Assembly (NCBI GenBank): GCA_007134805.1
Contig: SLKB01000237.1
Coordinates: forward strand, 1 to 6,723
DNA from: Paracoccaceae bacterium
GTDB lineage: Bacteria; Pseudomonadota; Alphaproteobacteria; Rhodobacterales; Rhodobacteraceae
Length of the DNA: 6,723 nt
Direction: 5' to 3'
The notes under the pieces are model-generated. The model was given only the letters and a program-made list of their open reading frames with translations, made no database searches and was not told where the DNA came from. Positions 6,562 through 6,723 of the stretch are shown piece after piece (positions within the stretch are counted from its first letter, which is position 1; each line of letters starts with the position of its first letter). The position numbers and the translations under genes were made by a program.

Positions 6562-6588
6562 TACGTCCGATTCGCAGCAAAAGTTACA
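6562..6588 (-). promoter_or_regulatory. ECF-type promoter for the P460-like operon
   Basis: Read on the - strand, TGTAAC (6588-6583) is followed after 17 bases by CGTA (6565-6562). An AAC core in the -35 and CGT in the -10 is the general pattern of promoters used by ECF sigma factors. Transcription would begin near 6555 and give a leader of roughly 70 bases before the ATG at 6481. The matching motif facing the other way, 39 bases off, strengthens the call. Which sigma factor is involved is unknown. Confidence 0.55.
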
Positions 6589-6627
6589 TCCGGGTCACAA
6601 GAAAAATCTGGAGTCGCTGTGCTAGAG

Positions 6628-6653
6628 TGTAACCCTGCTCCGTGCCGAGCGTA
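6628..6653 (+). promoter_or_regulatory. ECF-type promoter facing right, toward the gene at the window edge
   Basis: TGTAAC (6628-6633) is followed after 16 bases by CGTA (6650-6653), the same two elements as the leftward promoter but on the opposite strand. A start near 6660 would leave about 40 bases before the ATG at 6702. Shared elements on both strands suggest one regulator drives both directions. Confidence 0.55.
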
Positions 6654-6701
6654 TTGAGATGGAAGGCTGGCAGGTGTTGGCGCGACAGGGATTGATATGC
6701 A

Positions 6702-6723
6702 ATGACCCGGGCAGATGAGGCCA
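6702..6723 (+). CDS. Possible start of a divergent gene (3' partial)
   Basis: An ATG at 6702 opens a frame that reads MTRADEA and continues off the end of the window. An AGGGA at 6687-6691 lies 10 bases before it, and the rightward ECF-type promoter lies upstream. Only seven codons are visible, so no product can be named. By position it could be an ECF sigma factor, its anti-sigma factor, or another target of the same regulon; this is inference only. Confidence 0.35.

Noticed and set aside
6659..6718. Possible 19-codon leader peptide starting at the ATG at 6659
   Set aside because: No ribosome binding site could fit upstream, because the proposed transcription start is nearly at the same position. 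Composition shows nothing attenuator-like.

Overview
The window is GC-rich, with codon use dominated by G/C third positions and genes packed into overlapping or closely spaced operons. This composition, together with ECF-type promoter motifs and secreted proteins of alphaproteobacterial flavour, suggests an alphaproteobacterium, perhaps of the Rhodobacter/Roseobacter group. That placement is an inference from style, not from a marker gene.

Left half (1-3832, + strand): the end of a surface-polysaccharide type operon. It holds three genes joined by 4-base stop/start overlaps. The first is the C-terminal part of a protein in which the tail of a nucleotidyltransferase runs into an aminoglycoside-phosphotransferase/choline-kinase-like domain. 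The second is a small stand-alone nucleotidyltransferase. The third is a 621-residue protein whose C-terminal half looks like an uncharacterised glycosyltransferase-like family of capsule loci. Together they probably activate a small substituent (kinase, then nucleotidyl transfer) and attach it or a sugar to a glycan. The substrate cannot be read from the sequence.

Right half (6481-3854, - strand): a convergent three-gene unit, all exported. It comprises a cytochrome P460-like protein with a C-terminal CAACH haem motif and an extraordinary N-terminal cysteine-rich repeat domain (26 Cys in 114 residues), a 163-residue secreted protein of unknown function, and a DUF3179 protein with its CPLCN motif. 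A 10-bp perfect hairpin lies between the first and second genes.

Right edge (6482-6723): a 220-base control region. It carries two back-to-back copies of a TGTAAC-N16/17-CGTA motif, one firing left into the P460 operon and one firing right into a gene that begins at about 6702 and leaves the window. This arrangement suggests a shared ECF sigma factor. The P460/Cys-rich protein and this divergent promoter pair are the most interesting things in the window.
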